NCBI GenBank assembly: GCA_947166565.1
Contig: CAMVEL010000001.1
Span: forward strand, 62,001 to 126,000
DNA length: 64,000 nt
Source: an uncultured Erysipelotrichaceae bacterium
GTDB taxonomy: Bacteria; Bacillota_I; Bacilli_A; RFN20; CAG-826
Direction of reading: 5' to 3'
A program made the position numbers and the translations under genes. Position 1 is the stretch's first letter, and each line of letters opens with the position of its first letter. Below are positions 24,992-34,119 of this stretch, in pieces. The notes beneath the pieces are model-generated. The model was not told the DNA's origin. It saw only the letters and a program-made list of their open reading frames with translations, and did no database searches.

Positions 24992-26299
24992 ATGCTTTTT
25001 CCTTCTTTTAAAGAAGGGAGGGTAAGAATAGAATTCCCTTGCATGGAAAACAACTTACTATTCTTTCATTTCATCGAAGAGGAGGAACAGGACATCCTTA
25101 GTTTTGGATATCTCCTTTATTCCCCTTCCTTTTCTTTAATATCTTCCGGAAAGAAAACCAACCCTCGCGATATTCTTGATTTGATTGAGGAAAACATCCC
25201 AATTTGCTATGACCTCCTTTATTTTTCGACGGATATCCTCTCTTTATATGAGAAAGATGGCCGCCCGATAGATTGGGATAAGAAATATTTTGATCTATAT
25301 GCTTTATATAAATACAAAAGGCATCTCCATTTTTACGTCGATATCTTCGATTGTCTAACCCATCTTGGTCTTTTCCATAAAACAGTCGATTCGAATTTCG
25401 ACGTCGAAGACGCGGATGCGAAAGACATGGCTAGATTATCTAGGGTCATCTTCGAGGATTTCTCCTTGAAATATGATGGAAGCAGCACAGGAGTCCTTAA
25501 CGGTCGTCTTGGCTGGAGCGATTTAAGAAGGCAAAAGAAGATTGGCGAGTCCCTCGATGAATATGCGGATGAATCCGAATCCGCGCGATACATGCTATCG
25601 AAATCTAAGAAAAGCAAGTTCCTTTTCTTTGATATCGAATGCTCGAATACCGACTATTGCGAAGGAAAGATCTGCGAGTTCTCCTATTGTTTGTTCGATT
25701 CTAATTTCAAACTCCTTGAGAAGAAGGAAATCCTTATAAATCCAGGAGAAGGAGAAGAGAACGACTTCAAGCTTCTCGGCAGAAGCGATTCTCGCGATCT
25801 CCATCTTCAATACGAAGAGAACGATTATCAAGCCTATCGAAAATCCCCGACCTTCGATAAATTCATGGATGAAATAGAAGCCCTCCTTTTTGATGAGGAC
25901 ACAATCGTGTTGGGGTATGAGGTCGAAAGCGATTTACGCTTCCTCTCCTATTCCTTCTCCCGTTATGGAAGACCTTTGAGAAATTTAGTCGCAATAGACG
26001 TAAAACGCGTATACGAAGAAATCTTATCTAGGGGAGTAGGATCTCTTGGGGACCTCGTGTCGCGTTATGTTCCTAGCGATGAGGCTGCCTCTTTACGCTT
26101 TCATTCGGCTTTGGATGATGCTTATGCAACGGGCCTTGTCCTTAGGTATTTCCTTCTCATAAAGGGAATTGACTTCAAAACGCTTTTCAAGGATTTAAGT
26201 AGCGATGTCGTTTGCCTTTCCTCCTATGCCTTTTCGGGGATACCAGAACTTATAGACGATGAGGTTTATGAACGTCTTTCAAAAGACGGTTTGCTATAA
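24992..26299 (+). CDS. DEDDh-type 3'-5' exonuclease with unknown N-terminal domain
   Basis: A 435-aa protein. Residues 1-200 are not recognised. From about 205 an RNase T/DnaQ-like exonuclease domain is visible: FLFFDIECSN (Exo I, Asp and Glu), GYEVESDLRFLSY (Exo II, Asp) and RFHSALDDAYATG (Exo III, His and Asp). It should remove 3' nucleotides from DNA or RNA with two metal ions. The first ATG has no ribosome site; an alternative ATG at 25043 would remove 17 residues, and a purine-rich GGGAGGG lies 22 bases before it, too far to be decisive. Divergent to the NrnA-like gene, and the first gene of a run with the zinc ribbon and two unknown proteins. Confidence 0.82.
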   Translation: MLFPSFKEGRVRIEFPCMENNLLFFHFIEEEEQDILSFGYLLYSPSFSLISSGKKTNPRDILDLIEENIPICYDLLYFSTDILSLYEKDGRPIDWDKKYFDLYALYKYKRHLHFYVDIFDCLTHLGLFHKTVDSNFDVEDADAKDMARLSRVIFEDFSLKYDGSSTGVLNGRLGWSDLRRQKKIGESLDEYADESESARYMLSKSKKSKFLFFDIECSNTDYCEGKICEFSYCLFDSNFKLLEKKEILINPGEGEENDFKLLGRSDSRDLHLQYEENDYQAYRKSPTFDKFMDEIEALLFDEDTIVLGYEVESDLRFLSYSFSRYGRPLRNLVAIDVKRVYEEILSRGVGSLGDLVSRYVPSDEAASLRFHSALDDAYATGLVLRYFLLIKGIDFKTLFKDLSSDVVCLSSYAFSGIPELIDDEVYERLSKDGLL

Positions 26300-26326
26300 T
26301 TGGATTAGTTAAAGGGAGTCCAAACC

Positions 26327-26482
26327 ATGAAACAGCAGTTTGAAGTCATAGACGGAGTCAAATACCTGGTGATCAAATGCCCAAAATGTGGGAACGTCAT
26401 GAAGTTTAAGGTTAATAACCCGAAAATTAGGCGTCATACAGGATGCGGCAAGTGCGGTTTGACCTTTGAAGTCGAGGCCTAA
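26327..26482 (+). CDS. Small zinc-ribbon protein (51 aa)
   Basis: A 51-aa frame with AAAGGGAG six to seven bases before its ATG and TATAAT at 26295-26300 at the end of the preceding gene. Cysteine pairs CPKC (18-21) and CGKC (40-43) form a treble-clef or ribbon-type zinc site; the sequence between is basic. Good ribosome site, tight placement (27 bases after the exonuclease, 12 before the next gene) and cysteine pattern support it as a real gene. Function unknown; nucleic-acid or protein binding is usual for such ribbons. Confidence 0.75.
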   Translation: MKQQFEVIDGVKYLVIKCPKCGNVMKFKVNNPKIRRHTGCGKCGLTFEVEA

Positions 26483-26494
26483 AGAGGATAAGGA

Positions 26495-27316
26495 ATGGTC
26501 GTCATCACGGAAACAACAAAGGAATCTTTGAGGTTAACTCTCGCTGACCGCAGCTTTCTGGGTTACCTAGTTTCCGCGCGCAATAACGCGAAAGCCTTCC
26601 GCCCCGCGGCCTTCAAAAGAGATCTTGAGGCCTGGATTGGCCGCTTAGCAAACGCGATTTCCGCAAGTATCCTTAGTCCAAAGACCAAGGATTTTTCTAT
26701 CGATTCCTCGATAATGTATTTGGCGATCACGATTTTGGACCAGCCAAAACTCTATGCACGGCTTTCCTATTATTTCGATGATAAGGATTACCTATCGATT
26801 GATACCGGAGTTAGGTTTTATAACGAACTCCTCAAGGCTTTGGTGGATTTGCTTAAATTCCCTTACCTTGAAGAACTCTATCTCCGCGTCATGAGTGTCG
26901 ACAAAATGGAGGCGAAAGAAGTTAGGGAAACCCTCCATTTTGGGACTTTATCCGTGGATGTCTCCGTTAGAAGACCATGCTATATCAAAAACGACATCCT
27001 TTATCCCGAGATGATTTTCGAATTCTACGATAACGATGATCCGAACGCGATGTGCAAGCTTTTCCTTTATGACGAGCACCTAAAAGGGCATACCCGTCCC
27101 ATCATTTTCCCTCTTGATGGCAAAACGATTAAGCGTTCGTTCTTCTTCGAACTCGGCCACGAAAGCCTAGGCGCCCATTCCAAAGCTTTGCTTGGTGCTA
27201 GGGTCATGGTTTCCCACCGCGTCCCCGCCTTAAGAAACGGCAAGACCACCTTCACCGTGGAATCGCAGGAACAAGAAACCGTTTTAAGTGTCTATCTCCT
27301 GCCGCAGGAAAAATAA
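26495..27316 (+). CDS. Conserved-looking protein of unknown function (273 aa)
   Basis: A 273-aa soluble protein that I do not recognise. The N-terminal half (1-150) is mostly helical and hydrophobic-rich without membrane segments; the second half (150-273) alternates strands (LHFGTLSVDVSVRRP, MIFEFYDNDD, RPIIFPLDGKTIKRSFFFEL) and looks like a beta domain. There is no signal peptide and no obvious catalytic motif. AGGA precedes the ATG; it starts 12 bases after the zinc-ribbon gene, so the two should be co-transcribed. Codon use matches the host, so it is probably a lineage-specific resident gene. Confidence 0.65.
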   Translation: MVVITETTKESLRLTLADRSFLGYLVSARNNAKAFRPAAFKRDLEAWIGRLANAISASILSPKTKDFSIDSSIMYLAITILDQPKLYARLSYYFDDKDYLSIDTGVRFYNELLKALVDLLKFPYLEELYLRVMSVDKMEAKEVRETLHFGTLSVDVSVRRPCYIKNDILYPEMIFEFYDNDDPNAMCKLFLYDEHLKGHTRPIIFPLDGKTIKRSFFFELGHESLGAHSKALLGARVMVSHRVPALRNGKTTFTVESQEQETVLSVYLLPQEK

Positions 27317-27378
27317 TATAGTTCGCATCTATTCGACAATTCGGGGGTATTCATCCTCCTTTTTATTATGTTAGGATA

Positions 27379-27972
27379 ATGTCAATGATCGAGGAAAGCG
27401 GACTAACCCCAATGACCATCGAATATGCTTGCTTAGAAGCGGGCCGTTATGGCGTTTTCCTTTCCCTTCTTGAAAAGAAGATTGCCTCAGTTGGCTTCCT
27501 TCCTGAATGTGGGAATGGCTTCCCTGAGATTTTCTCTTTGCTTTACGCTCTTCTCCCGCATGCCAAAAAAAGGGAGGAAATCCTTTCCCGTGTTCCTTCT
27601 TGGGCGGTCCAGGTATACGATAAAAGAACCATTCAAGATGATGACGATAGGCTATACGTGTATCCGTTATCGATAAGAAGCGGCGCGGATAACCGCCTCG
27701 ATATGGCTCTTCTTTATATAGCTTTGGAATATGGGTATACCAATAACGAAGAAGACCCGATTACCCATCTTTCATATCTTCTTTCCATCCGCGACACCTT
27801 ATTGTCATATGTCGAATCGGGCTATGCCTTATCTCCCCAATACCATGACATCGAGGTCGAAGTGGCTTCATTTTTGGACTCCACTAGCCCAGATGACCTC
27901 AACGGAGTCTTGTCTCGCCTTCAAACCCAAATTGAGGAAGTAAGGACCTATCTAGCAAACATCCCTAACTAG
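27379..27972 (+). CDS. Protein of unknown function (197 aa)
   Basis: A 197-aa soluble, largely helical protein without a recognised motif. An acidic run (about 97-101, DDDD) and a helical C-terminus that could form a coiled coil (about 155-190) are the visible features. The start may be ATG 27379 or ATG 27385; neither has a ribosome site, while TATTAT at 27364-27369 and GATAAT at 27375-27380 lie close upstream. It is followed by a strong terminator before the clpB promoter. Function cannot be proposed. Confidence 0.6.
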   Translation: MSMIEESGLTPMTIEYACLEAGRYGVFLSLLEKKIASVGFLPECGNGFPEIFSLLYALLPHAKKREEILSRVPSWAVQVYDKRTIQDDDDRLYVYPLSIRSGADNRLDMALLYIALEYGYTNNEEDPITHLSYLLSIRDTLLSYVESGYALSPQYHDIEVEVASFLDSTSPDDLNGVLSRLQTQIEEVRTYLANIPN

Positions 27973-27997
27973 TTAGGGAAAACATCTTGTTTTCTTG

Positions 27998-28025
27998 CCC
28001 CACGAAATGAATCGCGGGGTCTTTT
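27998..28025 (+). terminator. Terminator before clpB
   Basis: CCCCACG (27998-28004) pairs with CGCGGGG (28013-28019, one mismatch) and is followed by TCTTTTT. Confidence 0.8.
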
Positions 28026-28045
28026 TATGGTCCTTAATAAAATTT

Positions 28046-28072
28046 TTAGCACTCTACCCTTGCGAGTGCCAA
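28046..28072 (+). promoter_or_regulatory. CIRCE operator (HrcA site) of clpB
   Basis: TTAGCACTC, nine bases, GAGTGCCAA: one mismatch to the CIRCE consensus inverted repeat. It is bound by the heat-shock repressor HrcA. A promoter TTGCGA (28060-28065), 16 bases, TATTAT (28082-28087) overlaps its right arm, so bound HrcA would block RNA polymerase. Confidence 0.92.
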
Positions 28073-28120
28073 AATTTGGTGTATTATTGATATGGGCCTA
28101 GAGCCAGAAAGGAGAAATTT

Positions 28121-30259
28121 ATGGCAAACAATCCATTTGGTATGCAGGATTATGGGTCAGATCCCGAAATCCTTTCTAAATTCGGGCGTATGGTTAATGA
28201 CGCCGTCAAAGATGGAAAAATCGATCCAGTCATCGGTAGGGACGAAGAAATCCGCAAGGTCATCACCGTCCTTGCCCGTAAAACCAAGAACAACGTTATC
28301 TTGCTAGGAGAAGCCGGAGTCGGCAAAACCGCAATCGTTGAGGGGCTTGCTCAGCGTATCGTCAAAAACGATGTCCCCGCGACCTTAGCCGATAAGCAGA
28401 TCTATGAGCTAGATATGGGTGCCCTTATCGCCGGGGCCAAATTCCAAGGCGAATTTGAGGAGCGTCTTAAGGCGGTCCTCAACAAGATTAAGGAGAGCAA
28501 TCGCAAGATTATTCTCTTTATCGATGAAATCCACCTCATCATCGGGGCGGGTAGAAACCAAGGAGCGATGGACGCCGCGAACCTCCTTAAGCCAATGCTC
28601 GCTAGAGGAGATATCGATTGCATAGGTGCGACCACCCTTGCGGAATATCGCGAATACATCGAGACCGACCGCGCCCTTGAAAGACGTTTCCAAACCGTTA
28701 TGGTTAATGAGCCCACGGTGGAAGATACCATCTCCATACTTAGGGGTTTGAAAGAAAGGTTTGAATCCTATCATGGCGTTCAGATCCTTGATGAGGCCCT
28801 TGTCGCCGCCAGCACCTTAAGCGCCCGTTATATCACCAATCGTTTCCTTCCGGATAAAGCGATCGACCTTCTTGATGAAGCCTGCGCTGGCATCAAGGTC
28901 GAAATCGAATCGATGCCTAGCGAACTTGACGATATCACAAGGCGCAAGAAGCAGCTTGAAATCGAAAAGCTCGCCCTATCAAAAGAGAAGGATTCCTCCT
29001 CCCAAACCAGATTATCGACGTTAGAGGAAGAACTTCGCGAGGTTAACGCGGAGCATGATCGTCTATACGCGGAATGGGAAAGGGAGAAGAAGGAGGTTGA
29101 GGAAGCCAAGACCATCAAGGCCGAACTCGAAAAGGCGAGGTTTGATCTTCAGACCTATTTTGGCCAAGGGGATTATGCTAAAGCCTCAAAACTCCAATAC
29201 CAACTTATCCCAGAATTGGAGCAACGTCTCCGCGATATCAATTCCAAAAACAAAGACGGGGAAAGACTCGTCTATGAAATCGTGGATGCCGAAGAAGTCG
29301 CCAGGATCGTCGCCAAAAGGACGGGCATCCCCGTTTCCCGCATCGAAAAAGGGGAAAGGGAACGTGTTCTTGAACTTCCTGAAATACTTTCCAAGAGGGT
29401 CCTTGGCCAAGATGAGGCCATCAAACTCGTCTCCAATGCCATTTTGCGTCAAAGAGCAGGTATCAACAACCCATCTAGACCAATCGGTTCATTCCTTTTC
29501 CTTGGGCCTACAGGCGTAGGTAAAACCGAGGTCAGCAAAGCCCTCGCGGAAGCTTTGTTCGATAATGAGAACAACATCATCCGCATCGATATGAGCGAAT
29601 ACATGGAGAAATTCTCCGTTTCACGTTTGATCGGAGCCCCTCCAGGATATGTCGGTTATCAAGAAGGCGGACAGCTCACCGAGAAAGTCAGGAGAAATCC
29701 CTATTCGATCGTCTTGTTCGATGAAGTCGAAAAAGCCCATCCCGAAGTCTTCAATTTGCTTCTTCAAGTCCTTGATGAAGGCAGGCTAACCGATAGCCAA
29801 GGTAGGGTCGTCGATTTCCGCAACACCGTGATTATCCTTACCTCAAACCTAGGTTCCGAAGCCTTACTTAGAGGAGACAAAAATGCGGTCATGAACGCGG
29901 TTAGGGCAACCTTCAAACCGGAATTCCTTAACAGAATCGACGAAATCGTCATCTTCAACACCTTGCCTTATGATGTTCAAAAGGGCATTGTCAGCAAGAT
30001 GCTCAACGAACTTTCGGAAAGACTAAAGGAACAGTTCGTCTTCGTTAGCTTTACCGATAAGGCGAAGGAGAAGGTTCTCTCGGAAGCCTATACCCCCGAA
30101 TTCGGTGCGCGTCCATTGAAGCGTTACATTCAGGATAACATCGAGACCTTCCTAGCCCTAAAGCTTGTTTCCAATGAACTTAAGGCTAAGGAGTTCTATA
30201 CCGTCGATGCTTCTGAAAACGGTTTTGTCGTTATGCCTTCTTCCGCTAGAGAAACCTAA
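28121..30259 (+). CDS. clpB: ClpB-type disaggregase lacking the N-terminal domain
   Basis: A 712-aa AAA+ unfoldase that, with DnaK, pulls proteins out of aggregates. Two ATPase modules are visible: Walker A GEAGVGKT near residue 66 and [11 protein letters not shown] near 130 in the first, GPTGVGKT near 464 and [10 protein letters not shown] near 535 in the second. Between them the full ClpB middle coiled coil (about 285-390) is present, which separates it from ClpA/ClpC. The usual ~145-residue N-terminal domain is missing: the protein begins at the linker before the first module ([21 protein letters not shown]). This matches the short ClpB of mollicutes. AAAGGAG precedes the ATG; heat-shock control by HrcA follows from the CIRCE element. 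Confidence 0.93.
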   Translation: MANNPFGMQDYGSDPEILSKFGRMVNDAVKDGKIDPVIGRDEEIRKVITVLARKTKNNVILLGEAGVGKTAIVEGLAQRIVKNDVPATLADKQIYELDMGALIAGAKFQGEFEERLKAVLNKIKESNRKIILFIDEIHLIIGAGRNQGAMDAANLLKPMLARGDIDCIGATTLAEYREYIETDRALERRFQTVMVNEPTVEDTISILRGLKERFESYHGVQILDEALVAASTLSARYITNRFLPDKAIDLLDEACAGIKVEIESMPSELDDITRRKKQLEIEKLALSKEKDSSSQTRLSTLEEELREVNAEHDRLYAEWEREKKEVEEAKTIKAELEKARFDLQTYFGQGDYAKASKLQYQLIPELEQRLRDINSKNKDGERLVYEIVDAEEVARIVAKRTGIPVSRIEKGERERVLELPEILSKRVLGQDEAIKLVSNAILRQRAGINNPSRPIGSFLFLGPTGVGKTEVSKALAEALFDNENNIIRIDMSEYMEKFSVSRLIGAPPGYVGYQEGGQLTEKVRRNPYSIVLFDEVEKAHPEVFNLLLQVLDEGRLTDSQGRVVDFRNTVIILTSNLGSEALLRGDKNAVMNAVRATFKPEFLNRIDEIVIFNTLPYDVQKGIVSKMLNELSERLKEQFVFVSFTDKAKEKVLSEAYTPEFGARPLKRYIQDNIETFLALKLVSNELKAKEFYTVDASENGFVVMPSSARET

Positions 30260-30282
30260 AACAAGAGACCCATGTATCAAAA

Positions 30283-30313
30283 AAAACGGCAGGAGCGGAT
30301 CCTGCCGTTTTCG
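30283..30313. terminator. Bidirectional terminator between clpB and flavodoxin
   Basis: AAAACGGCAGGA (30283-30294) and TCCTGCCGTTTT (30300-30311) form a 12-bp perfect stem with a five-base loop, usable by both converging genes. Confidence 0.92.
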
Positions 30314-30323
30314 TTTGATTCCT

Positions 30324-30866
30324 TTAGTTCAATAAGTCGAGGTTATCCTTAAGGAAGTCTTCAATGACATGCTTGGCCATATTGATATAGGAGGCGGAGC
30401 AAGAGAAGCCCTTGATGACTTCGACGTCTTTCAAGACGGATTTGATCTCGTCTAAGGAATAGAGGAAATCCTGACCGCCATGGGTGACAAAGGGGATAAC
30501 AATCTTCCCTTCGAAATTATGGTCGCGGATAAAGGAATGGATAGGTGCCGGAATGGTTCCCCACCAATTGGGATAGCCAAGGAAGACGACTTCATACAAA
30601 TCGAAGCCATTTGGTCCTCCGTTAATTAAGGGCAAGGCCCCATCTTCTTTTTCCTGACGGCTTCTAGCGAGGGTTCCGTTATAGTCGTAAGGATAGGGAA
30701 TCATTTCCTCGATGCGGAATAGACTTGGGTTTCCGCCCTTTTCGCGAAGGCTATTGGCAAGCTCTTCCGCGGCGAGCATGGTGTTGCCTTTGCTTAAAGG
30801 AACCAATTCGTCGTCGATAAGGTTTTCCCCTTCGTGGGAGAAATAGGCAATTAGAATCTTTTTCAT
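30324..30866 (-). CDS. Flavodoxin
   Basis: A 180-aa FMN-binding electron carrier. The N-terminal KILIAYFSHEGEN is the phosphate-binding strand-loop, and VFLGYPNWWGTIPAPI (about 95-110) is the flavin-stacking loop with Trp and the typical YPNWWG signature of the flavodoxin_4 type. FVTHGGQ supplies the last loop. The start ATG follows AAAGGAAA. It stands alone behind the metalloprotease gene (28 bases from it), possibly transcribed with it or on its own. The redox partner is not visible in the window. Confidence 0.9.
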   Translation of the reverse strand: MKKILIAYFSHEGENLIDDELVPLSKGNTMLAAEELANSLREKGGNPSLFRIEEMIPYPYDYNGTLARSRQEKEDGALPLINGGPNGFDLYEVVFLGYPNWWGTIPAPIHSFIRDHNFEGKIVIPFVTHGGQDFLYSLDEIKSVLKDVEVIKGFSCSASYINMAKHVIEDFLKDNLDLLN

Positions 30867-30894
30867 ATCGTTTCCTTTCGTTTATCGTTTGGGA

Positions 30895-33800
30895 TTAAAC
30901 CCTCTTGATGGTGATTCTAGCAAGATAGGTGCCATCGGCTCCGCTTCTAATAGAAGAGACATCAAATGTCCAACCTAAGGCTTTCCCGCTATCCATGAGG
31001 CCATCGTTAACATAGAACTGCTTAGAGTATTTCTCCATGTCGAAGTGGTCGCCTTCATGGAAGAGGGCCTCGCTGATGCTCGTATTCGCCGTCTTATAGG
31101 TTTCGTCTTCTTTCTCCCTGATTAAATGGAGGACATCGGGACGGAGGTCGATGACGTTAGGTGAAGAATAGACGGTCCAATTCGTGTATTTGTGACGCGT
31201 ATAGCTTTCGATAACGCTATTGACGTGCCATAGCCTTATGCCGACATCGTCGGAACCATAATAGAAGTCATAGTATTTGGCGTGGAATTCGTTTATTCCG
31301 GTCGGGGTGTATAGCTCAAGGAGGAAGTATTCGTCGAAGACGCCTTTTTCGCCATCGAATTTCGGCGTTAACATGATGAGGTCCCCACTGGATTGGCTAT
31401 CGGAGATATCGATTTCGAATTCATCGCCAACCGAATAATCGGAAGCGTCAAAGACATATGGCTTCTCCCAGCCAATCGCGAGCTTCGAATAGGCGTCATG
31501 GCCACCAAAGCTCATATCCTGCATTGAGAATCCGCCTGCTGGACGGAACCGTTCTGTGGTATCGCCTAATGGATGCCCGTATTCATCGTAATAGTCGGTT
31601 AAACCGAAGCTATGACCGAATTCATGGATAGAGGTGTTCGCCTCAAGCCTATCGTTCTTGAGTTTGGAGAGGTCTGGAGTCTTTAATTGTGTCTCAAGCG
31701 TTTCGCCTTCTGCCCCATCGAGTCTATAAATATCCATCGCGGAGGAGAAGGAGTAATCGGAGAAGCCGTCAGATGAGCCGAAATGGTTCGAATTGAAGGC
31801 GCGGGAATAATAATCGGAAGAATATGCGTTCGCCCCATAGAAGATATGGAGAGCGTCGAGCATACCATCGCCATTGGAATCAAAATCAGCTACCGTTTTG
31901 CCGCTATTTGCAAAATACCAGTCAAAGGCGGCTCTTGCTAATTGATCTTCGGTAACCCTTCCGGAAGTCGGATTCTTGTAGTTGCTTAATGCGGTCGAAG
32001 GATAATCGACGACGAACCAATCGGAAACGACGCCAGAATAATTGAAGACTCCATGGGATTCCTTTTTGTAATAGGAAGCGACGGATTCCCATTCGACTTT
32101 GTCGCTTGCTTCGCCAAATACGACTTCGTTAAGGTCCTCCCTAATCTGTTCTTTTTGGTTCTTCCCATCCGCGTCGCTCATGTTGACGTTGATGAAGTTG
32201 CTTGAATCCGTGAACCAAACGGGGATTACGAGTCCTTTGACATCGCCAGATTTTGGAGTAACGGCCCCCACGTTTTTCCCGTTGATGAGGCTGCTATAGG
32301 AATTTGGCATATCACGTTTTGGATAGGAGGAAGAGGAGGAAACCTTCACGTTGAATGACTGCTCGAGGCGTTCGCCACGGAGTTCGAAGATAAAGGTGAC
32401 TTTCTTGATGTCCTCTTTATCGGTATCTTCGACATTGACAACTAATCCATCCTCTTTGGTGACGTATATTTCTCTACCGATATCGAATGTGACCTTTACG
32501 CCTTTGCTGGTAAAGACCTTGCCGTTAACGATGGAAACGGCATCCGCCCCGCCTTCGATCTCCATTTTCACCGGTTTCGATTCGTCGATTACCTCGAGGG
32601 TAAAGGAGATGGAATAGGTCCTTGTAACCTCCGCCAAATCCGTTTCCTCAATGGAGAAAGAAGCATTGACGGTCCCAACCTTTCTGGCCCTTATGGAATC
32701 TTTGGTGGCAATTGAGGCGATGGAGGAATCGGAAAGACCACCCGCAAGGATGAGGGGACGCTCGGCCCCGTTATAAGTTAGATAGAAGGAAGTATCGATA
32801 TAGCATTGGATTTTCACTTTATCCCCGTCTTTGATCGGGGTCTTGTTCGGTCCATAGCAAAGCTCGAAGTTCCCTTCACCGATTCCGGTCGGGATAGCGC
32901 ACCCCTTAACGGACTTTAGAAGCTCATTCGTGGAGGCGTCATAGACTTCCGCCACGAAACGGACACGATAATAATATTTTGGTGAGGCCTGGTTGATCTT
33001 CATGCAGGGGACCCCATCGATTTCCACGAACTCGAGGGATTCATGCAACGGGGTGAAACGGCAATAGGTTTCTTTGGTGTAGTCAGCCACGCTCAATTTT
33101 GGGCATGGGTAATAGTTCCCGCCATATGGAACGTTGATTTCGTATTGGCCGTAATAGTTATCTTCGATTGCCTTGACACTTACCCTTTCATCGTCGGAAA
33201 CAAGTTCCGCGGTCAATTCCGGATGGGGGTCGGCGATTATGGCCTTGATTCCCGCGGTGGTGATTTTCGTATCGCCAACATAAGCGGTTATCCTAACCCT
33301 TCCATAATCCCCAATGAAGGATTCTTGAGAGGCTTTTAATAGACCCATGTCACTGATTTCAAACTTTTCCTCGCCATATGTAAGTTCATAGACAAAGGTC
33401 GCGTTTTTGAAAAACTCCAGTTTTGGATTGAATTGGTATTCGCCTCCAGACCTCATTTTGAGGATATAGGCGTATTCGCTTTCATCGTAATAGAGGTCAT
33501 CGCTTTCGGTGAAGCTGATGGTGTCGCCATATTCGCCATGGGCGTAAACGTTGATAAGCGCGGATTGGACGGATTTCCCGTTTTTGTCCATGCTAACTTT
33601 GACGTAAGTGTTTGAAGAAGCATAGCTGAAGGACTCGTCGATGGAGATTGCCCCTTTTTCATCGAGGTTAAGCCAGGTGTTGGAGGTAACGTATTTGGTG
33701 TAGGAAATGGTGTATTCGTTGCCTTCGTATTGCCCTAAGTCGGCGTTGATTTGATAGGTTTCGCTTTTGGCAAGGTGGAGGGAATATTCCTTTTTCGCGG

Positions 33801-33993
33801 AGTCATAGATTAACTTATCGTCGATATGGATGATAAGCTCGGGGACTTGGCTAATCGGGGAAGAGGTCGAGGTGCCGCCACCTTGGCTAGAGGAGGATGA
33901 GCTTTTGGAACTCGGGCTTGGGAAAAACGAGCAAGAAGAAATAAGAAGCGGTGAGCATAGCAACAGCGCTTTTCCTAATTTTGGTTTTTTCAT
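30895..33993 (-). CDS. M6 family (immune-inhibitor-A-like) secreted metalloprotease lipoprotein
   Basis: A 1032-aa surface protease. The N-terminus is a lipoprotein signal with lipobox LISSC, followed by a Ser-rich linker. Residues about 60-560 consist of repeated beta-sandwich (Ig-like) segments, one containing typical BIG2-like wording (ILAGGLSDSSIASIATKDS). The peptidase domain follows with GVVSDWFVVDYP, FDSNGDGMLDALHIFYG (a calcium-type DSNGDG loop) and the zinc site HEFGHSFGLTDYYDE near 790; GGFSMQDMSFGGHDAYSK is the Met-turn region. M6 enzymes cleave host or matrix proteins. ATG 33993 is chosen because it gives the signal peptide and follows GGAGGT; an upstream in-frame start at 34113 has neither. 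Confidence 0.92.
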   Translation of the reverse strand: MKKPKLGKALLLCSPLLISSCSFFPSPSSKSSSSSSQGGGTSTSSPISQVPELIIHIDDKLIYDSAKKEYSLHLAKSETYQINADLGQYEGNEYTISYTKYVTSNTWLNLDEKGAISIDESFSYASSNTYVKVSMDKNGKSVQSALINVYAHGEYGDTISFTESDDLYYDESEYAYILKMRSGGEYQFNPKLEFFKNATFVYELTYGEEKFEISDMGLLKASQESFIGDYGRVRITAYVGDTKITTAGIKAIIADPHPELTAELVSDDERVSVKAIEDNYYGQYEINVPYGGNYYPCPKLSVADYTKETYCRFTPLHESLEFVEIDGVPCMKINQASPKYYYRVRFVAEVYDASTNELLKSVKGCAIPTGIGEGNFELCYGPNKTPIKDGDKVKIQCYIDTSFYLTYNGAERPLILAGGLSDSSIASIATKDSIRARKVGTVNASFSIEETDLAEVTRTYSISFTLEVIDESKPVKMEIEGGADAVSIVNGKVFTSKGVKVTFDIGREIYVTKEDGLVVNVEDTDKEDIKKVTFIFELRGERLEQSFNVKVSSSSSYPKRDMPNSYSSLINGKNVGAVTPKSGDVKGLVIPVWFTDSSNFINVNMSDADGKNQKEQIREDLNEVVFGEASDKVEWESVASYYKKESHGVFNYSGVVSDWFVVDYPSTALSNYKNPTSGRVTEDQLARAAFDWYFANSGKTVADFDSNGDGMLDALHIFYGANAYSSDYYSRAFNSNHFGSSDGFSDYSFSSAMDIYRLDGAEGETLETQLKTPDLSKLKNDRLEANTSIHEFGHSFGLTDYYDEYGHPLGDTTERFRPAGGFSMQDMSFGGHDAYSKLAIGWEKPYVFDASDYSVGDEFEIDISDSQSSGDLIMLTPKFDGEKGVFDEYFLLELYTPTGINEFHAKYYDFYYGSDDVGIRLWHVNSVIESYTRHKYTNWTVYSSPNVIDLRPDVLHLIREKEDETYKTANTSISEALFHEGDHFDMEKYSKQFYVNDGLMDSGKALGWTFDVSSIRSGADGTYLARITIKRV

Positions 33994-34107
33994 ATTCGAC
34001 CTCCAAAACCTTCGCAAGCGAATTATACTCCCTTCGTGTGGTTGCGCGCACTCAAGTATTATCCCTGCCCTAAAGTATTTTTCTCTTCCCTTTTTCGTTT
34101 CCTCGCA

Positions 34108-34119
34108 TATCATTAAGAC
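34108..34119 (+). promoter_or_regulatory. -10 box six bases before ATG (leaderless start candidate)
   Basis: TATCAT (34108-34113) is followed by TAAGAC and then ATG 34120. No Shine-Dalgarno sequence is present. Confidence 0.45.

Noticed and set aside
33994..34113. An N-terminal extension of 40 residues for the M6 protease
   Set aside because: The extension precedes a clear lipoprotein signal peptide and the internal ATG at 33993 has GGAGGT in front of it.
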